A stretch of 33,875 nucleotides of DNA, taken from assembly GCF_002909255.1 (NCBI RefSeq), contig NZ_PIOB01000019.1:1-33875 (forward strand). Reading direction: 5' to 3'. The position numbers were made by a program, and so were the translations under genes. The notes under the pieces are model-generated. The model saw only the letters and a program-made list of their open reading frames with translations, had not been told where the DNA came from and searched no databases. Positions 23,063 to 30,417 of the stretch are shown piece by piece (positions within the stretch are counted from its first letter, which is position 1; the number at the start of each line of letters is the position of its first letter). This DNA is from Arenibacter hampyeongensis. GTDB taxonomy: Bacteria; Bacteroidota; Bacteroidia; Flavobacteriales; Flavobacteriaceae.

Positions 23063-23100
23063 AGGGTTTGACTTTTATCTAAAGTCTGACCCTTTTATCT
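23063..23100. terminator. terminator-like hairpin at the 3' end of the HxlR gene
   Basis: AGGGT-TT-GACTTT, loop TATCT, AAAGTC-TG-ACCCT: an 11-base-pair stem with one internal mismatch pair, followed on the plus strand by TTTTATC and on the minus strand by a T-rich tract. It lies just beyond the HxlR stop. Confidence 0.5.
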
Positions 23101-23456
23101 TACCTCCTTCCTGTAACTCTTTGTCTATGGCTGACGCCCCATTGATGCATAGCGTCTATGAGTTCTTCCAGTCCTTTGCTATAAGGCGTTAATGCATACT
23201 CTACGGTAACAGGGCGCGTGTCACAAACGGTTCGGCTAACCAATCCATTCATTTCCAATTCTTTAAGTTCTTTAGATAAAACCCTTGGAGTAATACCTGC
23301 CTCACGTGACAACTCTTTGAATCGCATTTTTCCAAATCGCAATATCGAAATAATAACAAGTTTCCATTTACCGCCAACAACATCAAGTGTATCTTTTATG
23401 GCCATCCTCGCTTTTTTACAGTCATCGTTATTGTGTTCTAACTTTTCATTTTTCAT
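23100..23456 (-). CDS. HxlR-family transcriptional regulator
   Basis: 118 aa winged helix-turn-helix: VVGGKWKLVIISILRFGKMRFKEL (helix 1-2), ITPRVLSKELKELEMNGLV (recognition helix) and the wing TRPVTVEYALTPYSKGL. A cysteine at residue 13 (DDCKKARMAI) is in the place used by redox- or electrophile-sensing members. It is divergent from the isochorismatase-like gene with a 139-base spacer and probably represses it. Regulators of this family beside pirin and cupin genes often respond to quinones or other electrophiles (family knowledge). Confidence 0.9.
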   Translation of the reverse strand: MKNEKLEHNNDDCKKARMAIKDTLDVVGGKWKLVIISILRFGKMRFKELSREAGITPRVLSKELKELEMNGLVSRTVCDTRPVTVEYALTPYSKGLEELIDAMHQWGVSHRQRVTGRR

Positions 23457-23520
23457 TTAGGTATCCTTTTTGTAACTGGTATATATTTGTGAATAGGTTA
23501 CAAATGTATAGTTTATTCTT

Positions 23521-23528
23521 TAATTTTG
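23521..23528 (+). promoter_or_regulatory. Bacteroidota-type -7 element
   Basis: TAATTTTG matches the Bacteroidota -7 consensus TAnnTTTG exactly and lies 68 bases before the start of the isochorismatase-like gene. No clean -33 TTG at the usual distance was found. Confidence 0.35.
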
Positions 23529-23595
23529 TATGATAGATTTCTTTTTCAGGAATTAAATCTTCATAAAAAAGTTTAACATAATATAATTTCAAAAG

Positions 23596-24180
23596 ATGAA
23601 ACATTTTACAAAAGATGATACGGTTATGCTATTGATCGATCATCAAGAAGGCACATTAGGCTGGAGTAAAAGCCGTTCAAAACAAGAAATAATCAGTCGC
23701 ACAAGATTGCTAGCCCGATTGGCCAAAGCGCTGAACATTCCAGTAGTACTTACCACAAGTATGGAAGAATATGCGCAAGGGCCAATAATTCCGGACCTCA
23801 AAGAGTTGTTGCCCGAAGAATTTGAAAAACGTGTTAAAAGGATGGGAGTTACAAATGCTTGGAATGATGAAAATTACAAAAAAGCGGTGCTTGAAGCTGC
23901 TGGCAATCGCAAAAACGTAATTATGGCAGGGTTGACCAATGATGTTTGTATTGTATATCCATCCATTTCAATGGTAGAAGAAGGCTATGATGTACAGGTG
24001 GTGTTCGATGCTGGAGGTTCTCCTACACAAACAGCCGATGATATTGCACGAATTACTTGGGAAAAAAATGGAGTTAGGACTACTACCGCAAACCAATTGG
24101 TAGCCGAACTCATCCATAGTTGGGCGACTGAAGATGGCCAAAAAGTCGTACCTATTGTTACCGAAGAAGTATTCGGATAA
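23596..24180 (+). CDS. isochorismatase-like cysteine hydrolase (YcaC type)
   Basis: 194 aa. Catalytic triad candidates are the Asp in MLLIDHQEG (about 15), a Lys/Asn region (RMGVTNAWNDENYKKAV) and the Cys in AGLTNDVCIVYPS (about 118), with the cis-peptide GLTNDV motif of the family. Related enzymes hydrolyse amides or thioesters of small molecules; the substrate is unknown. It heads a row of four plus-strand genes (pirin, cupin, small protein) with short gaps, consistent with one operon under the divergent HxlR regulator. Confidence 0.9.
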   Translation: MKHFTKDDTVMLLIDHQEGTLGWSKSRSKQEIISRTRLLARLAKALNIPVVLTTSMEEYAQGPIIPDLKELLPEEFEKRVKRMGVTNAWNDENYKKAVLEAAGNRKNVIMAGLTNDVCIVYPSISMVEEGYDVQVVFDAGGSPTQTADDIARITWEKNGVRTTTANQLVAELIHSWATEDGQKVVPIVTEEVFG

Positions 24181-24235
24181 TTATTAAAACTAAAATTATA
24201 AATCAGGTTACAAATCAATAGAACAATAATGCATT

Positions 24236-24964
24236 ATGATAAAAAAGATAGACAATTCAAAAAAAATAGGGAATAGCCACATATCTATTTTGTATCCTGG
24301 ACTGGAACTTTCTGAAACCGATACTGGCTATTTTAGTATCGGACGTATAGACCAAGCGCATATTAACGGTGGAATTGTTATAAAAATGCATCCGCACGTT
24401 AACGATGATATCCTGTCGTATTTCAGAAGTGGAAAAGTAAAGCACGTCGATTCTGAAGGTTTTACCGAATACATTACGCCGCACAGGTTGATGCTGATGA
24501 AAGCAGGTAAGTTGTTTTACCACGAAGAAGCCATTTTGGAGGAACAAGAAGGACTGCAAATTTTTATTCGCCCAAAAGAAAAAGATTCCAAGCCAGAAGT
24601 ATTCTTTCAAGAATTGGAAGAAGTTCACAGTATAAATAAATGGCGTCTAATTGCCTCGCCCGATGTCAAAAAAACACCTCTGTTAATGAGTAGCGATACT
24701 TGGATTTACGATATGCAAATGACACCCAATAAAGAGTTTACCCTTCCAGAGTCACCAAAAGAAGGATTCGCATATTTGCTATATACTTTTCAAGGGGAAA
24801 TGAAAGTAAATAACCAAATAGAATTGACTAAAGGCGAGAGTCTCTTTATTCGTGATGAAGCCGTTAACTTTAAGACCGATACACGTGCGGAATTGGTGCT
24901 GTTTGTTACCGATACTCGTTCCCCTTATTATGACGGCGGTATGTATAGCGGGAACAAGAAGTAA
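24236..24964 (+). CDS. pirin-like bicupin protein
   Basis: 242 aa. The N-terminal pirin half has the characteristic HPHVNDDILSYFRSGKVKHVDSEG run (His of the metal site in the first cupin), MLMKAGKLFYHEE and LQIFIRPKE. A second, poorer cupin covers about 150-235 (ILL..AYLLYTFQGEMKVN). Pirins bind iron; some act as quercetin dioxygenases or as redox-sensing regulators. The gene follows the hydrolase by 55 bases and precedes a single-domain cupin by 24, so the three are probably co-expressed. Confidence 0.85.
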   Translation: MIKKIDNSKKIGNSHISILYPGLELSETDTGYFSIGRIDQAHINGGIVIKMHPHVNDDILSYFRSGKVKHVDSEGFTEYITPHRLMLMKAGKLFYHEEAILEEQEGLQIFIRPKEKDSKPEVFFQELEEVHSINKWRLIASPDVKKTPLLMSSDTWIYDMQMTPNKEFTLPESPKEGFAYLLYTFQGEMKVNNQIELTKGESLFIRDEAVNFKTDTRAELVLFVTDTRSPYYDGGMYSGNKK

Positions 24965-24988
24965 GTAAAAATTAGTAACAGTTAAATT

Positions 24989-25480
24989 ATGGACAATACA
25001 ATAACCATTACAGGTGAAAAAGACGGTGAGTACATTGGTGTAGCAGGAGACAATTACAGAATATTGGTTTCTGGAAAGGATACCAACGGAGCTTATGCTA
25101 TTATTGAAATGCTCGTCCCACCAGGTGGAGGACCCATTCCCCATAGACATACTAAAATCCACGAAACATTTTTTGTGATGGAAGGCGAGGTTTTATTTAA
25201 AACCGAAGAAAATAAAAGAATTTTAAAATCAGGTGGATTTGTAAATATTCCAAAAAATGGGGGTGTTCATTCTTTTGTAAACAACAGCAATCAAAACTGT
25301 AGAATGTTATGTACGGTAACGCCAGCAGGTCTTGATGATTTTTTCAGAGAGTTCGGTGAGCCCGTGCGACAGGGTGAGTTTTTACCACAACCAGAAATGA
25401 CCCCCGCTTTTATGAAAAAAACAGAAGTGCTTAACGAAAAGTACGGCCAGGAAATGTTTCCACCCGATTATTTGGATTAA
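24989..25480 (+). CDS. single-domain cupin protein
   Basis: 163 aa. Cupin motif 1 is GGGPIPHRHTKIHETFFVMEG (His, His and Glu metal ligands) and motif 2 is FVNIPKNGGVHSFVNNSN (His ligand), so the metal site is complete. Typical of quercetin-dioxygenase-like or cupin_2 proteins; the substrate is unknown. Third in the apparent operon starting with the isochorismatase-like gene. Confidence 0.88.
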   Translation: MDNTITITGEKDGEYIGVAGDNYRILVSGKDTNGAYAIIEMLVPPGGGPIPHRHTKIHETFFVMEGEVLFKTEENKRILKSGGFVNIPKNGGVHSFVNNSNQNCRMLCTVTPAGLDDFFREFGEPVRQGEFLPQPEMTPAFMKKTEVLNEKYGQEMFPPDYLD

Positions 25481-25514
25481 TTAGTAACTTGTAATTCAAT
25501 TTTGAATATTCAAT

Positions 25515-25811
25515 ATGGAATCATTTGACACATTAATAGACGGAATTAACGAACTCAAAAAACAAGGTTATGTTGAAGACTTCAACCTTAAACAGAATTG
25601 TATAGAATGTAGGAATGGCCAGTATAAGGTTTTTCACAATGAGTTTGAAATCGATAAATTTTTTCGCTTTGAAGGAGATTCCAGTCCCGACGACTCTTCT
25701 ATACTATACGCTATTTCTTCCGATAAGTATAACTTAAAGGGAGTTTTGGTAAACTCGTATAGTATTTATTCGGAAGATATAACCAATGAAATGTTGGATA
25801 AATTGAAGTAG
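25515..25811 (+). CDS. small conserved hypothetical protein
   Basis: 98 aa, soluble, with two cysteines (NCIEC) in the first third and the conserved run FFRFEGDSSPDDSSILYAIS. Short proteins of this pattern are frequent in Flavobacteriia and are sometimes mislabelled phosphoribosylpyrophosphate synthetase (recalled, not checked); no enzyme motif is visible. It lies 34 bases after the cupin gene on the same strand. Confidence 0.75.
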   Translation: MESFDTLIDGINELKKQGYVEDFNLKQNCIECRNGQYKVFHNEFEIDKFFRFEGDSSPDDSSILYAISSDKYNLKGVLVNSYSIYSEDITNEMLDKLK

Positions 25812-25837
25812 TAAATTAAGGAGATAAAATATTCAAT

Positions 25838-26110
25838 ATGAAATTTAAAGCTTATTCAAACGGAGAAACCACCATTTTATGAAATCCGCAAAAATGTACC
25901 CAGGCTGGAATTTGTGTAAGAATATTGCCAAAGGTTTATAACCCGAAAAAACGACCTTGGATAAAACCTGAAAATGCCACATCTGTAGAACTGATCAGCC
26001 ATGTATCAAATTGCCCGTCAATGGCCTTGCGTATTAAGGAAACTCAATCAGTGGTTAGAATAGAACAAGAAGATAATGGTAAAAGAGAGAGTTTAAAAAA
26101 TAGAGAATGA
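25838..26110 (+). pseudogene. YjdI-like mono-cluster Fe-S protein with an in-frame TGA
   Basis: From the ATG at 25838 the frame reads MKFKAYSNGETTIL, then TGA (25880-25882), then NPQKCTQAGICVRILPKVYN and onward to a stop at 26110. The joined sequence has the divergent 4Fe-4S (Fer4_19) layout: Cys-x5-Cys in CTQAGIC and a third cysteine in NCPSMALR. Family members normally have Trp before NP here, so TGG to TGA is the simple explanation. The final ATGA overlaps the start of the TMEM175 gene. A restart at TTG 25925 would lose the first two cysteines. Confidence 0.7.
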
Positions 26111-26676
26111 CAACAAACAGACTGGAAGCCTTTAGTGATGGCGTACTTGCCATTATTATTACCATTATGGTACTGGAAATGAAAGTACCGGAAGGGGACA
26201 CATTGGCGGCTTTAAAACCATTGATCCCTACTTTTGTTACCTATGTGTTGAGTTTCATAAATGTGGGTATTTACTGGAACAATCACCACCATTTGATGCA
26301 CGCTTCAAATAAAGTAAACGGAAAGGTGCTTTGGGCAAATTTGTACTTGCTCTTTTGGTTGTCTTTGTTCCCTTTTGCTACAGGATATATGGGCGAAAAC
26401 CATTTTCAAGAATTACCTACTGCATTATATGGTTTTGTACTTTTTATGGCAAGCATAGCTTGGTATATTTTAGTATTGACATTGAAATCAAATCATCCGA
26501 AACACACAATGCTTCATACCACATATAAGAGCAAAAACAAAGGGACGTTCTCTATTGTACTGTTTGGTCTTGCTACAATATTTGGGTTTGTACAACCCAT
26601 TATTTCTGTTGGTATATATGTTTTGGTAGCAATTATTTGGTTTGTCCCCAATAAGGATTTAGAAAAAGAGGTGTAG
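26107..26676 (+). CDS. TMEM175-family (DUF1211) potassium-channel-like membrane protein
   Basis: 189 aa with the family signature in the first helix (RLEAFSDGVLAIIITIMVLEM), which forms the gate of bacterial TMEM175 channels, and about six hydrophobic helices, a full single repeat unit. It starts by ATGA overlap with the stop of the Fe-S pseudogene, so it was translationally coupled to it. The family conducts K+ across the inner membrane. It ends the HxlR-linked block. Confidence 0.88.
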   Translation: MTTNRLEAFSDGVLAIIITIMVLEMKVPEGDTLAALKPLIPTFVTYVLSFINVGIYWNNHHHLMHASNKVNGKVLWANLYLLFWLSLFPFATGYMGENHFQELPTALYGFVLFMASIAWYILVLTLKSNHPKHTMLHTTYKSKNKGTFSIVLFGLATIFGFVQPIISVGIYVLVAIIWFVPNKDLEKEV

Positions 26677-26719
26677 TAAAAAAACGAATCAGGTTGCCCG
26701 AAAAACGAAGACAAAAGCC

Positions 26720-26749
26720 AGCGTATAACAACGTATCCTATGAAAAGCA
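26720..26749 (+). repeat. attC left half, second copy
   Basis: AGCGTATAAC, then AACGTATCCTATGAAAAGCA, the same arm as at 22988-23017. Its right arm is also missing. The HxlR-to-TMEM175 block lies exactly between the two half sites. Confidence 0.6.
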
Positions 26750-26789
26750 ATAATCAAGTTCTCTAAAGTTAATATTTTATCCTTTAACT

Positions 26790-27060
26790 ACCTCATAATA
26801 ACACTTTTAAACGTATTGAATTATGGATGAGGCTGTGCATCATTTAAAATTCAATACTATATAACCTGCTCGGCATCCTATATGTGATCCACGTCCTGCG
26901 GGAGTGGTCACCAGCATCTGTATGATTATAAGTTATAAGAAGCCTGGTCACTTGCTAACCGATGTGGTTCCCACCAGCGGCGGGACCACCTACATTGTTT
27001 TGTGATCCAAGCCAATCTACTATTCTTTGTGAGCTTAGTTATCTTGTTACTGTTAATTCC
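26790..27060 (-). ncRNA. structured non-coding end of the IS110-family element, possible bridge RNA
   Basis: About 300 bases downstream of the minus-strand transposase hold no gene. On the minus strand they contain strong hairpins: GTGGT-CCCGCC-GCT-GGTGGG-AACCAC and GTGACCAC...GTGGATCAC. IS110/IS1111 elements carry a structured guide (bridge) RNA in a non-coding end; in the IS1111 group it lies downstream of the transposase, as here. The call rests on position and hairpins only. Confidence 0.35.
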
Positions 27061-27067
27061 CTGTATT

Positions 27068-28123
27068 TTATTCCAATACCCCTATCGCATAAGGGGTCTC
27101 CGTCTTTATCACCGCCAAGGTCCTGCTCAACAGTTTCCTAGCTACCTTTACAATGACACTTTTCACATTTTTTCCATGGTGCTTGCGGTAAAAGGCCTGC
27201 ATCACGGGATCTGTTCGAATGGCCTGCCAAGAAGCCTCAATGAAATAACTACGTATTAAACGGTGGGCACGCATACTTACCCCCGTATGTCGGACGGTGT
27301 CACCACTCTGGTAAATGCCGGGCGCCAGACCTACATATCCGGCCAAATGTTTTATATTCCTAAAACGGCGCAGGTCACCCAATTCACTCAAAATACCACT
27401 GTCAACTATTGGGCCTATACCAGGAATACTTCGTAAAAGCATGTAATCTTTCTTAAAGTGGATTTTGGTATGCCGGCGCAATAAGGTGGAAACATCACGA
27501 AACTCCTGATCGATAAACCGAAAGCTGCGCATACGGCTTCGCAAAACCTCTTTACCTGCATCATACTCAAAATCCAGACCATCTACCCAATCCCTAAATT
27601 TATGGCTCCAATGATCGTTATCAAGGTCCTGTGGTATTCCAATACCATAATACAACAACTGCATCTTGATATAGCTCTTGATCTGGCGCATATCCTTTAC
27701 CAAGTCGTTCCTACGACGGAACAGACTACGCAGTTGCTCCCTACACTTATCCGGCACACAAATACCCTTCAGCCTCCCGTCCTTAAGTTCACGCGCTATG
27801 AGTTGCGCGTCTATTCGGTCTGTTTTGGTGTGGCGCTCCTTACCCCTTCTGAAAATATCGGCAGGATTGACCACCAATGAACGCCAGCCATAGCTAACAA
27901 AGCAACGATGTGCGTGGTATCCACAACAACCGGCCTCCTAGGCGCTGGATACATCATAACTTGGATAATGTTTGGTCACATATTCATAGAGCAATTCGGC
28001 ACGCGGTGGCATACTAAAAGTCTTGCCCGATGAGAGGTCGGTAGCACAATGTACCTTCCAACTACGTTTGTGTATGTCCATACCAATGAATAACTTAGGT
28101 GTGGCAGTAATTTGAGTGTTCAT
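27068..28123 (-). pseudogene. IS110-family transposase interrupted by an in-frame TAG
   Basis: The frame from MNTQITATPKLFIGMDIHKR (28123) to 27068 is open but for one TAG at 27940-27938 between VSSA and EAGCCGY, where the family has YEAG; a Tyr codon to TAG explains it. The N-terminal DEDD (RuvC-like) domain shows MDIHKRSW and KTDRIDAQLIA. The C-terminal transposase_20 domain shows LRSIPGIGPIVDSGILSELG, YVGLAPG and the Ser-containing HTGVSMRAHRLIR. A restart at 27877 (MVVNPADIF) would lose the first catalytic Asp. Probably inactive. Confidence 0.85.
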
Positions 28124-28178
28124 ATCTTTAATTTTTGGTTCATCTTAAAGATACTCGACTTACTGCTTTTACATAGAT

Positions 28179-28350
28179 GCTATAAGTAATTGCTTGTTCT
28201 CGCCTACTTCTGAAAATCCTCGCGGATTTTCAGTTTGTTGTGTACCCGCCGGCAGGCAGGCTTGCAACCCGCCCGAACGTACCGTTCGGTACGGGCGGGA
28301 GTTAGGTGCTAACCCACGCAAATACTCATAGCCGAGACCGGTTGGCGGTA
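28179..28350 (+). repeat. attC-like site (site 1 type) with GC-rich insertions
   Basis: The left arm GCTAT-A-AGTAATTGC starts at 28179, its core removed by the IS110 element. The inner hairpin is CTGAAAATCC-TCGC-GGATTTTCAG; the right arm ends ATAGCCGAGACC before GTTGGCGGTA (28341-28350). Compared with site 1 at 3120, two GC-rich pieces are inserted: a 16-base run starting CCGCCGGCAGG and a 32-base hairpin at 28268-28299. Confidence 0.75.
28268..28299. repeat. GC-rich hairpin inserted in the attC loop
   Basis: CCCGCCC, 4-base bulge GAAC, GTACCG, loop TT, CGGTAC, GGGCGGG: a 13-base-pair stem, very unlike the AT-rich surroundings. It resembles REP/MITE-like palindromic repeats of Bacteroidota, though no second copy is in this window. 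Confidence 0.6.
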
Positions 28351-28422
28351 ATTAAGAGAGACAGTAACGCAACCTTAAATCAGAGAGAAACATCTTGAGA
28401 TTGAAAATAAAATTGGATTGAC

Positions 28423-29202
28423 ATGAGAAATATAGCGACATTCACATCTTTCATTTTGATACTATTAGCTTGTTCAAAGGATAATGACTTATTAATACCA
28501 GCAGAACTTGATAACCCAAGTACTATGATTGTATTTTGCCAAGCATCACCAAATGATACATTAAGAATTGAGGGTTACATTTATGACAATGATAATTTGA
28601 TAAACAAAACGTCGATTCAAAACGGAAAATTACAAAGTAAGACAACCTATGATTATAGCTCAAACAATCAGATAATTTCAGAAATATATGAGACTAATTG
28701 GAAGAAAACAGAAATGACCTATGTGTATAATGAGTCAAATCAGCTAATTAATATTTTATACAAATTTACTGATTATGATTCAGATGGACAGGTGGTTAAT
28801 GAGAGTGAAAGCGAAGCTCCAAGAGAATATGAAAACAATCAATTAGTTAGAGAGTGGGAATATTGGGGTGGATTTAATACTTATGAATATAGCAATGGAA
28901 AGGTTGTAAGCAAGATTGATTATACCAAAACAGGAGAGAAACATCACTTTACATATTATAAATATTCAGGAGAGCTATTGATTGAAGAAAAAAAGGAAAC
29001 TAAAGTAGGAGGTCTGATTTATTTAAAGACTTACGAGTATGATTCTGAAAATAGATTGTCGAAAATAAAAGATGGTGACAACATTATTGAAGTGAATGAT
29101 TATGTTGGTAAAAAGCTGATTGAAAAAAGAGAATACTATTTTGGGATTGACCCTTGTTATGCTGCTTGCTGCGGAAATTACATTTATAAGTATGAATATT
29201 AA
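28423..29202 (+). CDS. lipoprotein with YD-type repeats, in a cassette
   Basis: 259 aa; the signal peptide ends with a lipobox (ILLAC). The body consists of repeated strands with Tyr-Asp/Asn-Glu pattern (YDYSSNNQIISEIYE, YVYNESNQLINILYK, EYENNQLVREWEY, YEYDSENRLSKIKDG), the layout of RHS/YD-like secreted lipoproteins of Bacteroidota. Function unknown. The cassette start GTTGGCGGTA (28341) is matched by TACCGCC-AC at 29204-29212, one base short of a full complement. Confidence 0.8.
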   Translation: MRNIATFTSFILILLACSKDNDLLIPAELDNPSTMIVFCQASPNDTLRIEGYIYDNDNLINKTSIQNGKLQSKTTYDYSSNNQIISEIYETNWKKTEMTYVYNESNQLINILYKFTDYDSDGQVVNESESEAPREYENNQLVREWEYWGGFNTYEYSNGKVVSKIDYTKTGEKHHFTYYKYSGELLIEEKKETKVGGLIYLKTYEYDSENRLSKIKDGDNIIEVNDYVGKKLIEKREYYFGIDPCYAACCGNYIYKYEY

Positions 29203-29203
29203 C

Positions 29204-29222
29204 TACCGCCACCGTTAGCGGC
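29204..29222 (+). repeat. collapsed attC-like site
   Basis: TACCGCCAC is followed after one base by GTTAGCGGC, so the whole stem between the outer cores is missing and one A of the AAC core is lost. It ends the last recognisable cassette. Confidence 0.5.
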
Positions 29223-29229
29223 AAGCTGG

Positions 29230-29282
29230 GTACGTTAAAGGGACATCCTTTACAAAGTTAAAGTCACATAGTTTACACTTTT
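29230..29282 (+). repeat. remnant of the IS481-like left end
   Basis: 53 bases identical to positions 6089-6141, from GTACGTTAAAGGG to GTTTACACTTTT. The rest of the element is absent, so this is a relic of an insertion or of one-ended recombination. Confidence 0.75.
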
Positions 29283-29306
29283 GACATCCCGAAATAAAAA
29301 TTAGTC

Positions 29307-29562
29307 ATGGAGGTGAATTTAGCATATTATCGAAAAAGATTGGGGGAAATTCCTAAAGTTAATCGACGACCCGGAAAACATGCACGAAACATGGAAAGAG
29401 TGGCATAAGACATATCTAAAAACAAAACGTAGTTTGACTTCCCAAGGTTTAACTGTAAATGACTTTGTTGTTGATTTGAATGAATTAAGGAATTACTGCT
29501 TGACTAAAGGTCTGAAAATTGACGGGAAAGCTCGATCTCAGTTTGTGTCCGGTCGTTTCTGA
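29307..29562 (+). pseudogene. frameshifted small hypothetical gene
   Basis: ATG at 29307 opens MEVNLAYYRK in one frame; after the run of A at about 29334 the neighbouring frame continues DWGKFLKLIDDPENMHETWK... to RSQFVSGRF and stop at 29562. Removing one A joins the two into an 84-aa protein, a pattern familiar from small Bacteroidota hypothetical proteins (recalled). No function is known. The frame from ATG 29380 alone would encode 60 aa. Confidence 0.5.
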
Positions 29563-30017
29563 ATTAACTGCCGATTCAGGTATTCACAGCCGGAATAAAA
29601 AGTACGTAAACACTGCACGAGCCATTATTCAGCAAGACGATGGATTAGATCAAAGTAAAGGCTTCACCTAACGACTGGATTTCAGCGATATAAATTATAT
29701 AGCATATTTTTAAAGCCCCCTTAAGGGCGAAAACCAACGATTTTTTTTGCTTTTCGCAACTACAGTAGGACACAAATTAAAACCGCTAGTTCACATTCGC
29801 AATGTCCAAAACTGCCGTCTTATTAACATATAAAGCATTTGATTCTTTCCCAAGCTAATCCTACAAAGGTTGAAAAACCCTAAATTGTCAGACAGACGAC
29901 CTGAGTTTAAAACTTATTTTCAGTGCTGATTGTTTAATAAAGAATAAAATAGATTTGAATGAATAATCTTTAAGTGTTGAAAAACCCAATTTGTTGTACC
30001 TATGTTGTACCCAAGAA
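29563..30017. other. non-coding interval before tRNA-Gln
   Basis: No supported gene, repeat or RNA was found in these 455 bases. The short hairpin CCCCCTTAAGGGC (29716) is the only noteworthy structure. This is the place where the right attachment end of an integrated element would be expected, but no duplicate of the tRNA 3' end is visible in the window. Confidence 0.4.
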
Positions 30018-30058
30018 ATAAAAAATCCCCCAATCTCAATGAAATCAGGGGATTTAAA
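30018..30058 (-). terminator. terminator of tRNA-Gln
   Basis: On the minus strand AAATCCCC...GGGGGATTTTTT pairs around an inner part with complementary ATTTC/GAGAT, and ends in a T run. It begins only a few bases after the tRNA 3' end. Confidence 0.6.
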
Positions 30059-30060
30059 CG

Positions 30061-30132
30061 TTGGCCTACTAGGACTCGAACCTAGAACGACTGGACCAAA
30101 ACCAGCTGTGTTACCAATTACACCATAGGCCA
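30061..30132 (-). tRNA. tRNA-Gln(TTG)
   Basis: The minus strand gives a 72-base cloverleaf: acceptor arms TGGCCTA / TAGGCCA with discriminator A, D-arm region GGTGTAATTGGTAACAC, anticodon arm GCTGG-TTTTGGT-CCAGT (anticodon TTG) and T-arm CTAGG-TTCGAGT-CCTAG. CCA is not encoded as a separate tail. The 3' end faces the accessory region, so this gene is a plausible attachment site. Confidence 0.95.
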
Positions 30133-30417
30133 CTACCTCGTTTGAGCGTGCAAATTTAGAACAAAGTTTTATATGCACAAATATTTTTGAGCCATATTCC
30201 AAAAAAAATAGAGAAATATTCTTCCACTGCCCTTTAACAATGGGGTTTCAAATGTGTTTATATCGCTTTTATATACAGAATTACATATGGAGTACATTGC
30301 CAATTGGCAAATAATAAAAGATATTTTGACCTAAAATCATGTTAAAGGTTTATGAAATATATATCCCTTTATGTTATTAAATTAGTAAATTCGCCCTTCG
30401 GATAAACGACAAACCGC

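Larger units (their letters stand above)
26760..28178 (-). mobile_element. IS110/IS1111-family element inserted in an attC-like site
   Basis: The transposase frame is 27068-28123. The right end must lie before 28179, where attC sequence (GCTATAAGTAATTGC) resumes without its left core, and the left end after the attC half at 26720-26749. No terminal inverted repeats were seen, as expected for IS110. Boundaries are approximate. Confidence 0.55.

Noticed and set aside
29888..30202. 104-aa minus-strand frame across the tRNA
   Set aside because: It runs through the tRNA-Gln gene and its terminator and has no domain.
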